NCBI GenBank assembly: GCA_022767285.1
Contig: JALENY010000006.1
Location: 1 to 64,000 of the forward strand
Reading direction: 5' to 3'
DNA length: 64,000 nucleotides
From: Lachnospiraceae bacterium
GTDB taxonomy: Bacteria > Bacillota > Clostridia > Lachnospirales > Lachnospiraceae
Below the pieces are notes generated by a model that ran no database searches, was not told where the DNA came from, and saw only the letters and a program-made list of their open reading frames with translations. This document shows, in pieces, positions 17,159 through 25,441 of the stretch; positions within the stretch are counted from its first letter, which is position 1; every line of letters starts with the position of its first letter. The position numbers and the translations under genes were made by a program.

Positions 17159-18691
17159 ATGTCTGAATATATCGTCGAGATGAAAAACATAACAAAACGT
17201 TTCCCGGGGATCGTTGCCAATGACAACGTGACGATTCAGATCAAAAAAGGGGAAATTTACGCACTGCTCGGAGAAAACGGAGCAGGCAAATCTACATTGA
17301 TGAGTATGCTGTTCGGCATGTATGAGCCGGATGAAGGTGAAATTTATGTGAGGGGAAAAAAGGAAAAAATCACATCCCCCAACTATGCAACACAGTTAAA
17401 CATCGGTATGGTGCACCAGCACTTTAAACTGGTATCCAATTATACAATAGCGGAGAATATTATTATGGGTGTGGAACCGATGAAAAAATTTCTCGGTTTT
17501 CTCCCATATGTAGATATAAAAACAGCAAACAAAAAGATTGCAGAATTGTCAAAACAGTATGGGCTGGAAGTGGATCCAACAAAGAAGATACAGGATATTA
17601 ACGTTTCCACTCAGCAAAGAGTAGAGATCCTCAAAATGCTTTACCGGGAAGCGGAAATTTTGATTTTTGATGAGCCGACGGCTATTTTGACCCCTCAGGA
17701 AATCGAATTCCTGCTCGATATCATACGAGGCTTGAAAGCGGCCGGAAAGACGATTATTCTGATCACCCATAAGCTGGAAGAAATTAAAAGAGTTGCGGAT
17801 CGTTGTGCAATCCTGAATCGGGGCAGGCTGATCGATGTGCTGGATGTGGCATCCATATCCACAAAAGAGATGGCCAACAAGATGGTAGGCCGTGAAGTTT
17901 CCTTTAAAGTGGATAAACCGGCTGCAAATTACGGTGAGGAAGTTCTTTCCGTTCAAAATCTTACGGTGAAGGATGAAAATAAATTTGATGTGGTAAAAAA
18001 TGTATCATTTTCCGTGCGCAGTGGAGAGATCCTGGCCATTGCCGGCGTTTCAGGCAACGGTCAGGTGGAAATCGCAGATGCCATCGCAGGGCTGATGCCG
18101 GCTGCTTCCGGAAAGATCATGCTGAACGGAAAAGATATTACCCAATATAATGTGCGCAGGCGGAATCTGGAGGGAATTTCCTACATTCCGGAAGATCGAC
18201 AGACCTATGGCCTGATCCTTGACTTTACCCTGAGCGAAAATCTGGTGCTGAAAAACTATAATCAGGAACCTTATGCAAAAAAAGGCATCATCAATCCTCT
18301 GAAATTCGATGAACTGGGAGAAAAACTCATTGAATGTTATGATATTCGAAGCGGTCAGGGAACAAAAACCATTGTTCGTTCCATGAGCGGAGGCAATCAG
18401 CAGAAGGCCATCATCGCCCGTGAAGTAGAGCAGAACTCGACGCTGACGATCTTTGTTCAGCCTACCCGCGGACTTGATATCGGAGCTATTGAGAACATCC
18501 ACAATCAGATCATTCAGGAGCGCACGAAGGGAAAGGCAATACTCCTGATCTCACTGGAACTGGATGAAATTATGGCTCTGGCGGATACCATTGCCGTTAT
18601 ATACAATGGAGAAATCCTGAAAACCGCCGATGCAGGTGACTTAACCGTAGAAGAGGTTGGAGAATTTATGATGGGGGTGAAAGGAAAATGA
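17159..18691 (+). CDS. Nucleoside ABC transporter ATP-binding protein
   Basis: This 510-aa protein has two fused ABC domains, as in sugar and nucleoside importers. Domain 1 has Walker A GENGAGKSTLM and Walker B LIFDEPTAIL, with a relaxed signature NVSTQQRVEIL. Domain 2 has a degenerate Walker A (GVSGNGQVEIA, no GKS), a full signature MSGGNQQKAIIAREV, and FVQPTRGLD where DEPT would be. Such asymmetry is normal for this family, where one site hydrolyses ATP. The gene overlaps the next permease by 4 nt (ATGA), so translation is coupled. Confidence 0.94.
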   Translation: MSEYIVEMKNITKRFPGIVANDNVTIQIKKGEIYALLGENGAGKSTLMSMLFGMYEPDEGEIYVRGKKEKITSPNYATQLNIGMVHQHFKLVSNYTIAENIIMGVEPMKKFLGFLPYVDIKTANKKIAELSKQYGLEVDPTKKIQDINVSTQQRVEILKMLYREAEILIFDEPTAILTPQEIEFLLDIIRGLKAAGKTIILITHKLEEIKRVADRCAILNRGRLIDVLDVASISTKEMANKMVGREVSFKVDKPAANYGEEVLSVQNLTVKDENKFDVVKNVSFSVRSGEILAIAGVSGNGQVEIADAIAGLMPAASGKIMLNGKDITQYNVRRRNLEGISYIPEDRQTYGLILDFTLSENLVLKNYNQEPYAKKGIINPLKFDELGEKLIECYDIRSGQGTKTIVRSMSGGNQQKAIIAREVEQNSTLTIFVQPTRGLDIGAIENIHNQIIQERTKGKAILLISLELDEIMALADTIAVIYNGEILKTADAGDLTVEEVGEFMMGVKGK

Positions 18692-19965
18692 AACGAAAAG
18701 GAAATCCTGTCACAAAATTCTTTGTGAAAACACTTGGAAATGAAAAACACCAGGTTTATACAATTCCGGTATTTGCCATCATCCTCAGCCTGATCGTGGG
18801 CGCGGTTGTGATTGCCATACTTGGAAAAAATCCTTTTTCCGCTTATCTGAATCTGCTTCAGGGCTCCGGCATCGCCCCCAAGGCAAAATATGCCGGCGGG
18901 AAAAACATGCTCACGGACTTTTCCAGCTTTTTAAGCTACTGGACACCAATGATATTTGCGGCTCTGGCTGTGGCTGTGGCGTTAAAGGCCGGACTCTTTA
19001 ATATTGGAGTTTCCGGACAGATGCTGGTTGCCGGCTTTCTTTCATCGATTACCATCGGTTACAGCACACTGGCAGCTCCTGTCGCCAAGCCGTTGGTTGT
19101 TCTCGTGGCTATGGTGGTGGGTGCTGCGATCGGCTGTTTGATCGGATGGCTGAAATACCGGTTTAATATCAATGAAGTTGTATCTTCTATTATGCTGAAT
19201 TACATCGGAGAGTACATTATTGCTTTTTTTATCTACACAAAGTTTGTGGATCCCGTTTCCAGACAGTCCAAGAATATCAGTGATATGGCAAGACTGACTC
19301 TGATCGGTGTGGAAATCGGCGGATACAAATATGATATTCCACTGGGAATTATCCTTGCGGTTCTCGCAGCGCTGATCATTCAGTTCGTGTTTAAAAAGAC
19401 AACTTTTGGATATGAACTCAAAGCTGTGGGCTCCAACCGGAAAGCGTCGCAGTATGCCGGTATCAGTGTGGGGAAAAATATGATCCTGGCCATGATCATT
19501 TCCGGCGCTCTGGCAGGTGCTGCAGGCGCTTCCTATTATCTGGGTTATTTTGCTTCTATTCAGCCGAAAGTTCTTCCCAGCACCGGTTTTGACTCCATTG
19601 CAGTTGCCCTTCTGGGCAATTCAAATCCAATCGGTATTCTGGCATCGTCTTTCCTGATCTCTGTCATAGGAAAGGGAAGTACTTATATGAGTTCCACTGC
19701 CGGGCTGGATGCGGAAATCGCGTCGGTTATTACCGGTTTGATTCTGTTATTCAGTGCATGTGGAGCTTTTATCCGTGAAAAGGTGAAGCGGAGTAAGGAC
19801 CGTATGGAGGAAATGGCGAAAAAAGAGAGGACGGAAGAAACAGATACAAAGAATGTAAATGCAAAAGAAACAGATGCAGAGGAATCGAACGCAGGGAAAG
19901 TAAAGGCAAAAGAAGAAAATTCAAAAATAAATGCAGGAAAAGAAAACACGGGGGTAGGAAAATGA
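18688..19965 (+). CDS. Nucleoside ABC transporter permease 1
   Basis: This 425-aa membrane protein of the BPD_transp_2 class has eight to nine helices, with GLFNIGVSGQMLVAGF and LKAVGSNRKASQYAGI as family marks. It forms the channel with the following permease. Oddly, after the last helix (about residue 360) there is a C-terminal tail of about 60 residues that is almost entirely Lys, Glu, Asn, Ala and Thr, with loosely repeated NAKET/NAGK units; most homologs lack it. The gene overlaps both neighbours by 4 nt. Confidence 0.92.
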   Translation: MKRKGNPVTKFFVKTLGNEKHQVYTIPVFAIILSLIVGAVVIAILGKNPFSAYLNLLQGSGIAPKAKYAGGKNMLTDFSSFLSYWTPMIFAALAVAVALKAGLFNIGVSGQMLVAGFLSSITIGYSTLAAPVAKPLVVLVAMVVGAAIGCLIGWLKYRFNINEVVSSIMLNYIGEYIIAFFIYTKFVDPVSRQSKNISDMARLTLIGVEIGGYKYDIPLGIILAVLAALIIQFVFKKTTFGYELKAVGSNRKASQYAGISVGKNMILAMIISGALAGAAGASYYLGYFASIQPKVLPSTGFDSIAVALLGNSNPIGILASSFLISVIGKGSTYMSSTAGLDAEIASVITGLILLFSACGAFIREKVKRSKDRMEEMAKKERTEETDTKNVNAKETDAEESNAGKVKAKEENSKINAGKENTGVGK

Positions 19966-20924
19966 TTGATAAAATAATTATTGACGGTTTATCTTTTGCG
20001 CTGCCTCTGTTTGTTATGGCGATCGGTGGTATTTACAGTGAACGAAGCGGTATTACCAATCTGGCTTTGGAAGGCCTTCAGGGTGCCGGTGCCTTTGTGG
20101 GCGCACTGGTGGCCATTTTCCTGATGCCACGTTTCGGTGATAATTCTCAGATTCCGTACTATGCAGCTATGCTGTTTGCAATGTTGGGCGGTATGATTTA
20201 TGCCATGCTGCACGCAGTGCTTTGTGTGAAATTTAAAGCGGATCAGGTCATCAGCGGTGTTGTTATCAATATTCTGGCCATGGCGCTTACTGTATTTTTA
20301 ACCAAAGTCGTGAATCGTGTCGCTTTTGGAGCACCCTCCGATAAGTTTGTTCTCGGAGTATCCCAGCGTTGGACCATCCCGGGATTGTGTAAAATTCCGA
20401 TTCTTGGAGCAATTTTTACGGATCTGTATCCCTTTGAATTGATTATTGTTGTTGTGGCGGTGATTGCCTGGTATGTTTTATACCGTACAAAATACGGACT
20501 GCATCTGCGTGCCTGTGGTGATAATCCTCATGCGGTTGATGCAGCGGGTATTGATGTGGCCAGAGTACGTTTCAGTGCTGTTATGATCTCCGGTGCGCTG
20601 TCCGGCCTTGCGGGTATGTGCTTTGCTTACTCCATTTCGGCGAAATATTCTTCCGGAATTTATGTTGGTTATGGATATCTTTCCATTGCGGCTCTGATTT
20701 TCGGAAACTGGAAGATCGTGCCCACACTGGCCGCATGTTTGCTGTTTGGTCTAGCAAAATCCAGCGGATATCAGATCGTTCAGGCAGCAGGAATGCCCAG
20801 CAGTTATTCTGACCTGGTGATGATACTGCCTTATGTGCTGACACTTCTGCTGTTGGTATTTTTCTCGAAACATAATGATTCACCGAGGGCGCTTGGCGAG
20901 ATCTATGATAAAGGTAAGCGATAG
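19962..20924 (+). CDS. Nucleoside ABC transporter permease 2
   Basis: This 320-aa second channel subunit of the BPD_transp_2 type carries YSERSGITNLALEGLQGAGAF near the N-terminus and LRACGDNPHAVDAAGIDVAR in the cytoplasmic loop that contacts the ATPase. It overlaps permease 1 by 4 nt. A hairpin at 20948-20974 separates it from the amidohydrolase gene. Confidence 0.92.
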   Translation: MIDKIIIDGLSFALPLFVMAIGGIYSERSGITNLALEGLQGAGAFVGALVAIFLMPRFGDNSQIPYYAAMLFAMLGGMIYAMLHAVLCVKFKADQVISGVVINILAMALTVFLTKVVNRVAFGAPSDKFVLGVSQRWTIPGLCKIPILGAIFTDLYPFELIIVVVAVIAWYVLYRTKYGLHLRACGDNPHAVDAAGIDVARVRFSAVMISGALSGLAGMCFAYSISAKYSSGIYVGYGYLSIAALIFGNWKIVPTLAACLLFGLAKSSGYQIVQAAGMPSSYSDLVMILPYVLTLLLLVFFSKHNDSPRALGEIYDKGKR

Positions 20925-20947
20925 TAAATGGATTGTATGAAAAAGTT

Positions 20948-20974
20948 TCCGGCAGGGAAATTTCCCTGCCCGGA
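20948..20974 (+). terminator. Intercistronic hairpin before the amidohydrolase
   Basis: GGCAGGGAAA/TTTCCCTGCC is a perfect 10-bp palindrome extended by flanking CC/GG. There is no T-run, so mRNA stabilisation or partial termination is more likely than a full stop. Confidence 0.55.
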
Positions 20975-21083
20975 TCTGAAAGCCGAGGGAATAAGGGTAA
21001 TTATTTGTTTCCATTGGCTTTCTGCTGTTTATTATTGAGACGAGTTCCTTTGATCCTGCCAACTGCAGCAGAAAGGAGATTTA

Positions 21084-22532
21084 ATGAATATTCGTATTTT
21101 CAATGCAAGAATCCTCACTATGGAGGAAAATAGACCGATTTTTGAGGGCGAACTCCATGTGCAGGGAAATAAAATAACTTATGTGGGGTCTGCTCTGGAT
21201 GAAGTACCCTGGAGCAGGCGCAAAGGTCCCCAGGATGTCCCTGCGCAGTTTCGGTGGGGAGATCTTCAGAATATAGCCACACAGTTTCCTGGGGAGAATC
21301 TGCAGGACATATCTGCACAGTTCCCGGGGGAGAATCTGCAGAAGGCAGTCGGGGGAAATTCTGTGGTCGGAAAAGAGAAAGTTATCTGGGATCGTGAAAT
21401 CGATGCTCAGGGCAACGTGATCATGCCGGGATTTAAAAATGCCCATACGCATTCTGCCATGACGTTTCTGCGGTCCTATGCGGATGACCTTCCGCTTCTG
21501 GATTGGCTGAACCAGCAGGTATTTCCAATGGAGGCAAAGCTGACCCCGGAAGATATTTACTATCTCTCCAAACTGGCAATCCTGGAGTACCTGACCAGTG
21601 GAATTACGGCAAATCTTGATATGTATCTGACTCCGGATACGGTGGCGGCTGCCTCTTTTGACTGCGGTTTCCGCACAGTAATGTGTGGCGGTCTGAACAA
21701 TTTTTCGCAGTCATTTGAACTGTTGGAAGAATGGTATGAAAAATATAATGATCCGGAAAGTCTTGTAAATTTTCGCCTGGGATTTCATGCAGAGTACACC
21801 AATTCCAGAGAAAATCTGGAGCGCCTGGCCGCCCTTTCCAGAAAATATCAAACACCTATGCATGTTCATAATTCCGAGACAAAGCAGGAGGTGGAAGACT
21901 GTATCGAACGCTATGGTGTGACACCTACAGTGCTTTTTGACCGGATTGGAATATTCGATCATGGCGGTGTATGCTTCCACTGTGTTCATATGACGGATGA
22001 AGATCTGGATATCCTGAAAAAGAGAAATGTGTATGTGGTAACCAACCCGGCATCTAACGTAAAACTGGCAAGCGGAATCGCGAGAATTGAAGATATGCTG
22101 GGGCGGGGAATTCATGTCGCAATCGGAACGGACGGACCGGCCAGCAACAACTGCCTGGATATGTTCCGGGAAATGTTCCTGACCACCGGTTTGGCCAAAA
22201 TAAGAGCGCATGACGCTTCTGCACTGGATGCAAATCAGGTTCTCCGCATGGCGACGGTTGAGGGCGCCCATGCTATGGGACTGCAAGAGGCGGATGTGCT
22301 GGCGGAGGGTAAACTGGCAGACCTGATTATGATCGATTTGAACCAGCCAAATATGCAGCCACTCAACAATATCACTAAAAATATTGTATACAGCGGCAGT
22401 AAGCAGAACGTGAAGATGACTATGGTAAACGGGAAAATACTGTATGAAGATGGTGTGTTTGATGTGGGAACACCGGCAGAAGTGATTTATATAAAAGCGA
22501 ATGAGATCACAGAGCGAATGAAAAATTCATAA
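21084..22532 (+). CDS. mtaD: Amidohydrolase, MTA/SAH deaminase-like (MtaD family)
   Basis: This zinc amidohydrolase of 482 aa would deaminate 5'-methylthioadenosine, S-adenosylhomocysteine or related adenosines to the inosine form. Metal-site motifs are HTHSAM (H120, H122), GFHAEYT, MHVHNSET and GTDGPASNNCLDMF. Family members have about 430 aa. The excess is an N-terminal insertion of four 12-residue repeats (about 42-89, best units with QFPGENLQ). RBS AAAGGAG precedes the ATG. As the last gene of the salvage operon it would supply 6-oxopurine nucleosides to PunA. Substrate preference cannot be read from the sequence. Confidence 0.88.
   Translation: MNIRIFNARILTMEENRPIFEGELHVQGNKITYVGSALDEVPWSRRKGPQDVPAQFRWGDLQNIATQFPGENLQDISAQFPGENLQKAVGGNSVVGKEKVIWDREIDAQGNVIMPGFKNAHTHSAMTFLRSYADDLPLLDWLNQQVFPMEAKLTPEDIYYLSKLAILEYLTSGITANLDMYLTPDTVAAASFDCGFRTVMCGGLNNFSQSFELLEEWYEKYNDPESLVNFRLGFHAEYTNSRENLERLAALSRKYQTPMHVHNSETKQEVEDCIERYGVTPTVLFDRIGIFDHGGVCFHCVHMTDEDLDILKKRNVYVVTNPASNVKLASGIARIEDMLGRGIHVAIGTDGPASNNCLDMFREMFLTTGLAKIRAHDASALDANQVLRMATVEGAHAMGLQEADVLAEGKLADLIMIDLNQPNMQPLNNITKNIVYSGSKQNVKMTMVNGKILYEDGVFDVGTPAEVIYIKANEITERMKNS
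21207..21350 (+). repeat. 36-bp tandem repeats inside mtaD
   Basis: Three clear in-frame 36-bp units lie at 21243-21278, 21279-21314 and 21315-21350, with a more diverged unit before them at 21207-21242. Units 2 and 3 share QFPGENLQ and nearly identical DNA. They lie in the small N-terminal beta domain, before the metal-binding barrel. Confidence 0.85.
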
Positions 22533-22570
22533 GTGAAAGCATAAATTGAAAACTTAAATAGAAAAACGGA

Positions 22571-22620
22571 TCATCAGGTGTCAAAAGCAATTTTGGCACC
22601 TGATGCTTTTGCACCATAAT
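22571..22620. repeat. Short copy (D) of a dispersed two-hairpin repeat; also acts as terminator
   Basis: GTCAAAAGCA, TGATGC and the end motif CACCATAAT match the other copies at 39.5, 44.2 and 63.3 kb, but most of the second hairpin is missing. ATCAGGTGTCAAAA (22573-22586) pairs with TTTTGGCACCTGAT (22591-22604) and is followed by GCTTTT, so it can terminate the salvage operon. Confidence 0.6.
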
Positions 22621-22846
22621 TTGCTGACAATAATACATTTGTTGGCATTTTTTCTGTGGAGCACCCGTGGATAAAGCCTGAGATGGATTCTTTTCCCAAA
22701 AACAGGAAACCGCATTGCATGAAAAAGGAAAAATGTGTAAAATAGAAAATCTGGGAGCCAACATCGGAAGAGACAACATTGGAGATGTGTTCATGATGCA
22801 GGATGGATAACAGAGAAATGCGAAGAAAAAGAAAAGGAAGATTCAA
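22621..22846. other. Gene-free stretch before azlC
   Basis: No coding sequence, T-box or riboswitch could be recognised. There is a weak -10-like TGTGTAAAAT near 22740. The only clear element is the azlC ribosome binding site (AAAAGGAAG near 22836). Confidence 0.4.
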
Positions 22847-23542
22847 ATGTCAAAAAAGATCATAAAAGAAGCTTTTGTCAAATCCCTTCCCGTCTGTGCC
22901 GGCTATGTGGTGCTGGGAATCGGTTTTGGGATTTTGTTGGAAAAAACCGGGTATGGACTGTCCTGGGCCATTCTGATGAGTGTTGTCATCTATGCGGGTT
23001 CCTGCCAGTATGTGGGGGTCAGCCTGATTGCAGGAAAGGCATCTCTGGCGGTCACAGCCATGACTACACTGATGGTAAATGCAAGACATTTATTTTACAG
23101 CATTTCCATGTTTGATAAGTACAAAGATGCCGGAAAAAAGAAGTGGTATCTGATTTTCGGATTGACCGATGAGACCTATTCACTGCTCTGTGAAGGCGCT
23201 TGCCCGGAGGGGGCTGATGTGCATACTTACCAGTTTCTGGTGACTCTTTTTGACCAGATTTACTGGATTGCCGGAAGTGCAGTGGGAGCGGTACTGGGCT
23301 CTGTCATTACCTTCAGCACCGCTGGTATTGAATTCTCCATGACCGCTTTGTTTGTTACGGTATTTGTGGAGCAGTGGCTGACTACAAAAAATCATTTGCC
23401 GGCGATTTTAGGACTGGCATCTACAGCTGTCTGTCGTTTGATTTTCGGGCGTGAGATCTTTCTGATTCCTTCTATGATCACCATATTGACAGCGCTTACT
23501 TTTATGAGAAAACAAACAGGTGAGGTGGAAGTGCATGAATAA
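22847..23542 (+). CDS. azlC: AzlC-family branched-chain amino acid exporter subunit
   Basis: This 231-aa membrane protein has about six helices and the AzlC signature region (PVCAGYVVLGIGFGILLEKTG, then SVVIYAGSCQYVGVSLI). With AzlD it forms an LIV-E type exporter for branched-chain amino acids or analogues such as azaleucine. The small partner gene overlaps its 3' end by 8 nt, so translation is coupled. The gene starts a new unit after the terminator-like repeat at 22571-22620. Confidence 0.9.
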   Translation: MSKKIIKEAFVKSLPVCAGYVVLGIGFGILLEKTGYGLSWAILMSVVIYAGSCQYVGVSLIAGKASLAVTAMTTLMVNARHLFYSISMFDKYKDAGKKKWYLIFGLTDETYSLLCEGACPEGADVHTYQFLVTLFDQIYWIAGSAVGAVLGSVITFSTAGIEFSMTALFVTVFVEQWLTTKNHLPAILGLASTAVCRLIFGREIFLIPSMITILTALTFMRKQTGEVEVHE

Positions 23543-23858
23543 TACGTATGTTTTTCTGATGATTCTGATTATGGCCTTTTGTACCGTTCTGACCAGAGCA
23601 TTGCCATTTCTTTTCCTGAGGAAAAAGCAGACACCTGCCTTTGTCACATATCTTGGACAGGTGCTTCCCTATCCGATCATGGGTATGTTGGTTATTTACT
23701 GTCTGAAAGATATTTCCCTTTTGAAGACACCGTTTGCGGCACCGGAATTGATCGCAGTGGTGGTTGTGGTGCTCCTGCATCTGTGGAAGAGGAACACGCT
23801 GGTCAGTATTATCGGCGGTACTGTGTGCTATATGGTTCTGGTACAGATGGTTTTTTGA
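23535..23858 (+). CDS. azlD: AzlD-family exporter subunit
   Basis: This 107-aa hydrophobic protein has about four helices and the AzlD motif TVLTRALPFLFL near the N-terminus. The start at ATG 23535, inside the end of azlC, is preceded by GAGGTGGAAG. AzlD is the obligatory small partner of AzlC in the membrane. Confidence 0.88.
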   Translation: MNNTYVFLMILIMAFCTVLTRALPFLFLRKKQTPAFVTYLGQVLPYPIMGMLVIYCLKDISLLKTPFAAPELIAVVVVVLLHLWKRNTLVSIIGGTVCYMVLVQMVF

Positions 23859-23929
23859 GCCGGTATTAAATGTACTTCAGCATCCTGTTCAGAATGAGAA
23901 TGGCTTCGCTGATCTGCAAAAGTTCTCCA

Positions 23930-24290
23930 GGCATCCCAGGTATCAGCAGCTTTCCGGAGCAGGCGTTCCATTCCAAAGGTGATATTTTCCGGGGTACAGG
24001 CAAACCGTTCTTTTGTGTCATTTGTTCCAAGCATTACAATCAGCAGATCCACCGGTTTGTGGGTTAGCAGGCAGAGTGTTATCATGGCAAGGCCGTTCAG
24101 CCCCTCACTTAGAGGGTCATCAAATACGGTAGTCCTTCCGCTTAAGCCCTCTTCTTTTACATCGTATTCATCTCCCAGCATTTGTGCCAGGAGTGCAGTC
24201 CATCGCTGTGTCTCATCAAATCGCGATATGGTAGCAGAGCAAAACCCGTGTGTATTTGAATCACCAAAACAGATAATTGTTTTTTTTCAA
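23930..24290 (-). pseudogene. Decayed SGNH/GDSL hydrolase
   Basis: The minus strand encodes CFGDSNTHGF (block I, nucleophile Ser), a stretch with GLSGRTTV and LIVMLGTNDTKERF (GTND block), as in arylesterase-type SGNH hydrolases of about 210 aa. Two lesions are visible. The likely start (TTG 24290, with AAGGAG upstream) is thrown out of frame by an 8-A tract (T-run 24280-24287), and homology ends after about residue 120, so the catalytic DxxH block is gone. An internal ATG at 24181 would lack the nucleophile. The remnant converges on azlD. Confidence 0.85.
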
Positions 24291-24429
24291 AATGAGTTCT
24301 CCTTCCCGAAAACTGCTTATATTCTATCATATTTTTACCTTTTGTTCACCGATGGAAGCGAAGAAGAATAGTGAAAAAGCGGATTTGATGTTAGAATAGG
24401 AGAGAATCAATCAGAAAAGAGGAAGTAAT

Positions 24430-25344
24430 ATGGAAAAGAAATTGCAGAATCCGATCATGGTCTGCATACTGGCATTGTTTTGCTGTGCCTTATGGGGCAG
24501 TGCGTTTCCCTGTATCAAAATCGGATATGAGTGGATGAAAATAAAGGGTACCGGCAGTCAGATCCTATTTGCAGGATATCGTTTTTTCCTGTCTGGAATC
24601 ATGACGTTTGTGGCCGGCTGCATATTGGAAAAACGGATTCTGACGATGAAGGTCTCGTCATTTCCGCTGATCCTGCGTCAGGGTATTTTGCAGACCACCA
24701 TCCAGTATGTCAGCTTTTATATTGGGCTGGCTCATGTGACGGGAACCAAAGGGTCCATCATCAATGCTTGCAATGCGTTTGTTTCCATCGTGGCGGCTCA
24801 TTTTATGCTCAAATCGGAGAAGATGACCTGGAAAAAAGCTGCAGGGTGCCTGCTGGGCGTAGCCGGTGTAATTGTAATTAATATGGGAGCAGGAGCGTTT
24901 GGCGGCGGATTCCGCCTGATGGGAGAAGGGATGGTGCTGATTTCAACGATTGCATACGGAATCAGTACAGTGTATCTGAAAAAGATTGCTGACCGGGAAA
25001 GCACGATGACGATCACTGCCTGGCAGATTCTGCTGGGAAGTGGAATTTTGATCGCTATTGGGATTCTCCTGGATGGACGTGTGAATAATTTTACCTTTAA
25101 ATCCACACTTTTGTTAATCTATATGGCGATGCTCTCGGCAGTTGCTTTCAGTATATGGACGCTTCTGCTCAAATATAATCCGGTGGGAAAGGTCGCAGTC
25201 TATTCCTTTTCTGTGCCTGTATTCGGAGTCGTCATGTCAGGAATCTTTTTGAGGGAGCCGTTCCTTTCCGTGAAAAACATAGCTGCCCTGATTCTGGTAT
25301 GCGGCGGAATCATGATTGTAAATGCGCCGGGAGAGCGCCGATGA
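24430..25344 (+). CDS. DMT-superfamily (EamA) transporter
   Basis: This 304-aa protein has ten predicted helices in two EamA repeats. The first helix carries the common ALFCCALWGSAFPCIKIGYEW pattern, and the C-terminal helix pair ends in LILVCGGIMIVNAPGERR. RBS GAGGAAG lies 6 nt before the ATG. It faces the glycosyltransferase-MarR gene tail to tail. The substrate is unknown. Confidence 0.86.
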   Translation: MEKKLQNPIMVCILALFCCALWGSAFPCIKIGYEWMKIKGTGSQILFAGYRFFLSGIMTFVAGCILEKRILTMKVSSFPLILRQGILQTTIQYVSFYIGLAHVTGTKGSIINACNAFVSIVAAHFMLKSEKMTWKKAAGCLLGVAGVIVINMGAGAFGGGFRLMGEGMVLISTIAYGISTVYLKKIADRESTMTITAWQILLGSGILIAIGILLDGRVNNFTFKSTLLLIYMAMLSAVAFSIWTLLLKYNPVGKVAVYSFSVPVFGVVMSGIFLREPFLSVKNIAALILVCGGIMIVNAPGERR

Positions 25345-25441
25345 AGTTTATAAGCCGGAGAGTTTCCGGTGCATCCGGGATCGCTCTGCGTACGAATATT
25401 GATATATCTGCAGCAGAGCGAATGCTGTCTGTGCCGGACAT

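Noticed and set aside
21207-21350. CRISPR-like array
   Set aside because: The 36-bp units are contiguous without spacers and lie in frame inside a coding sequence.
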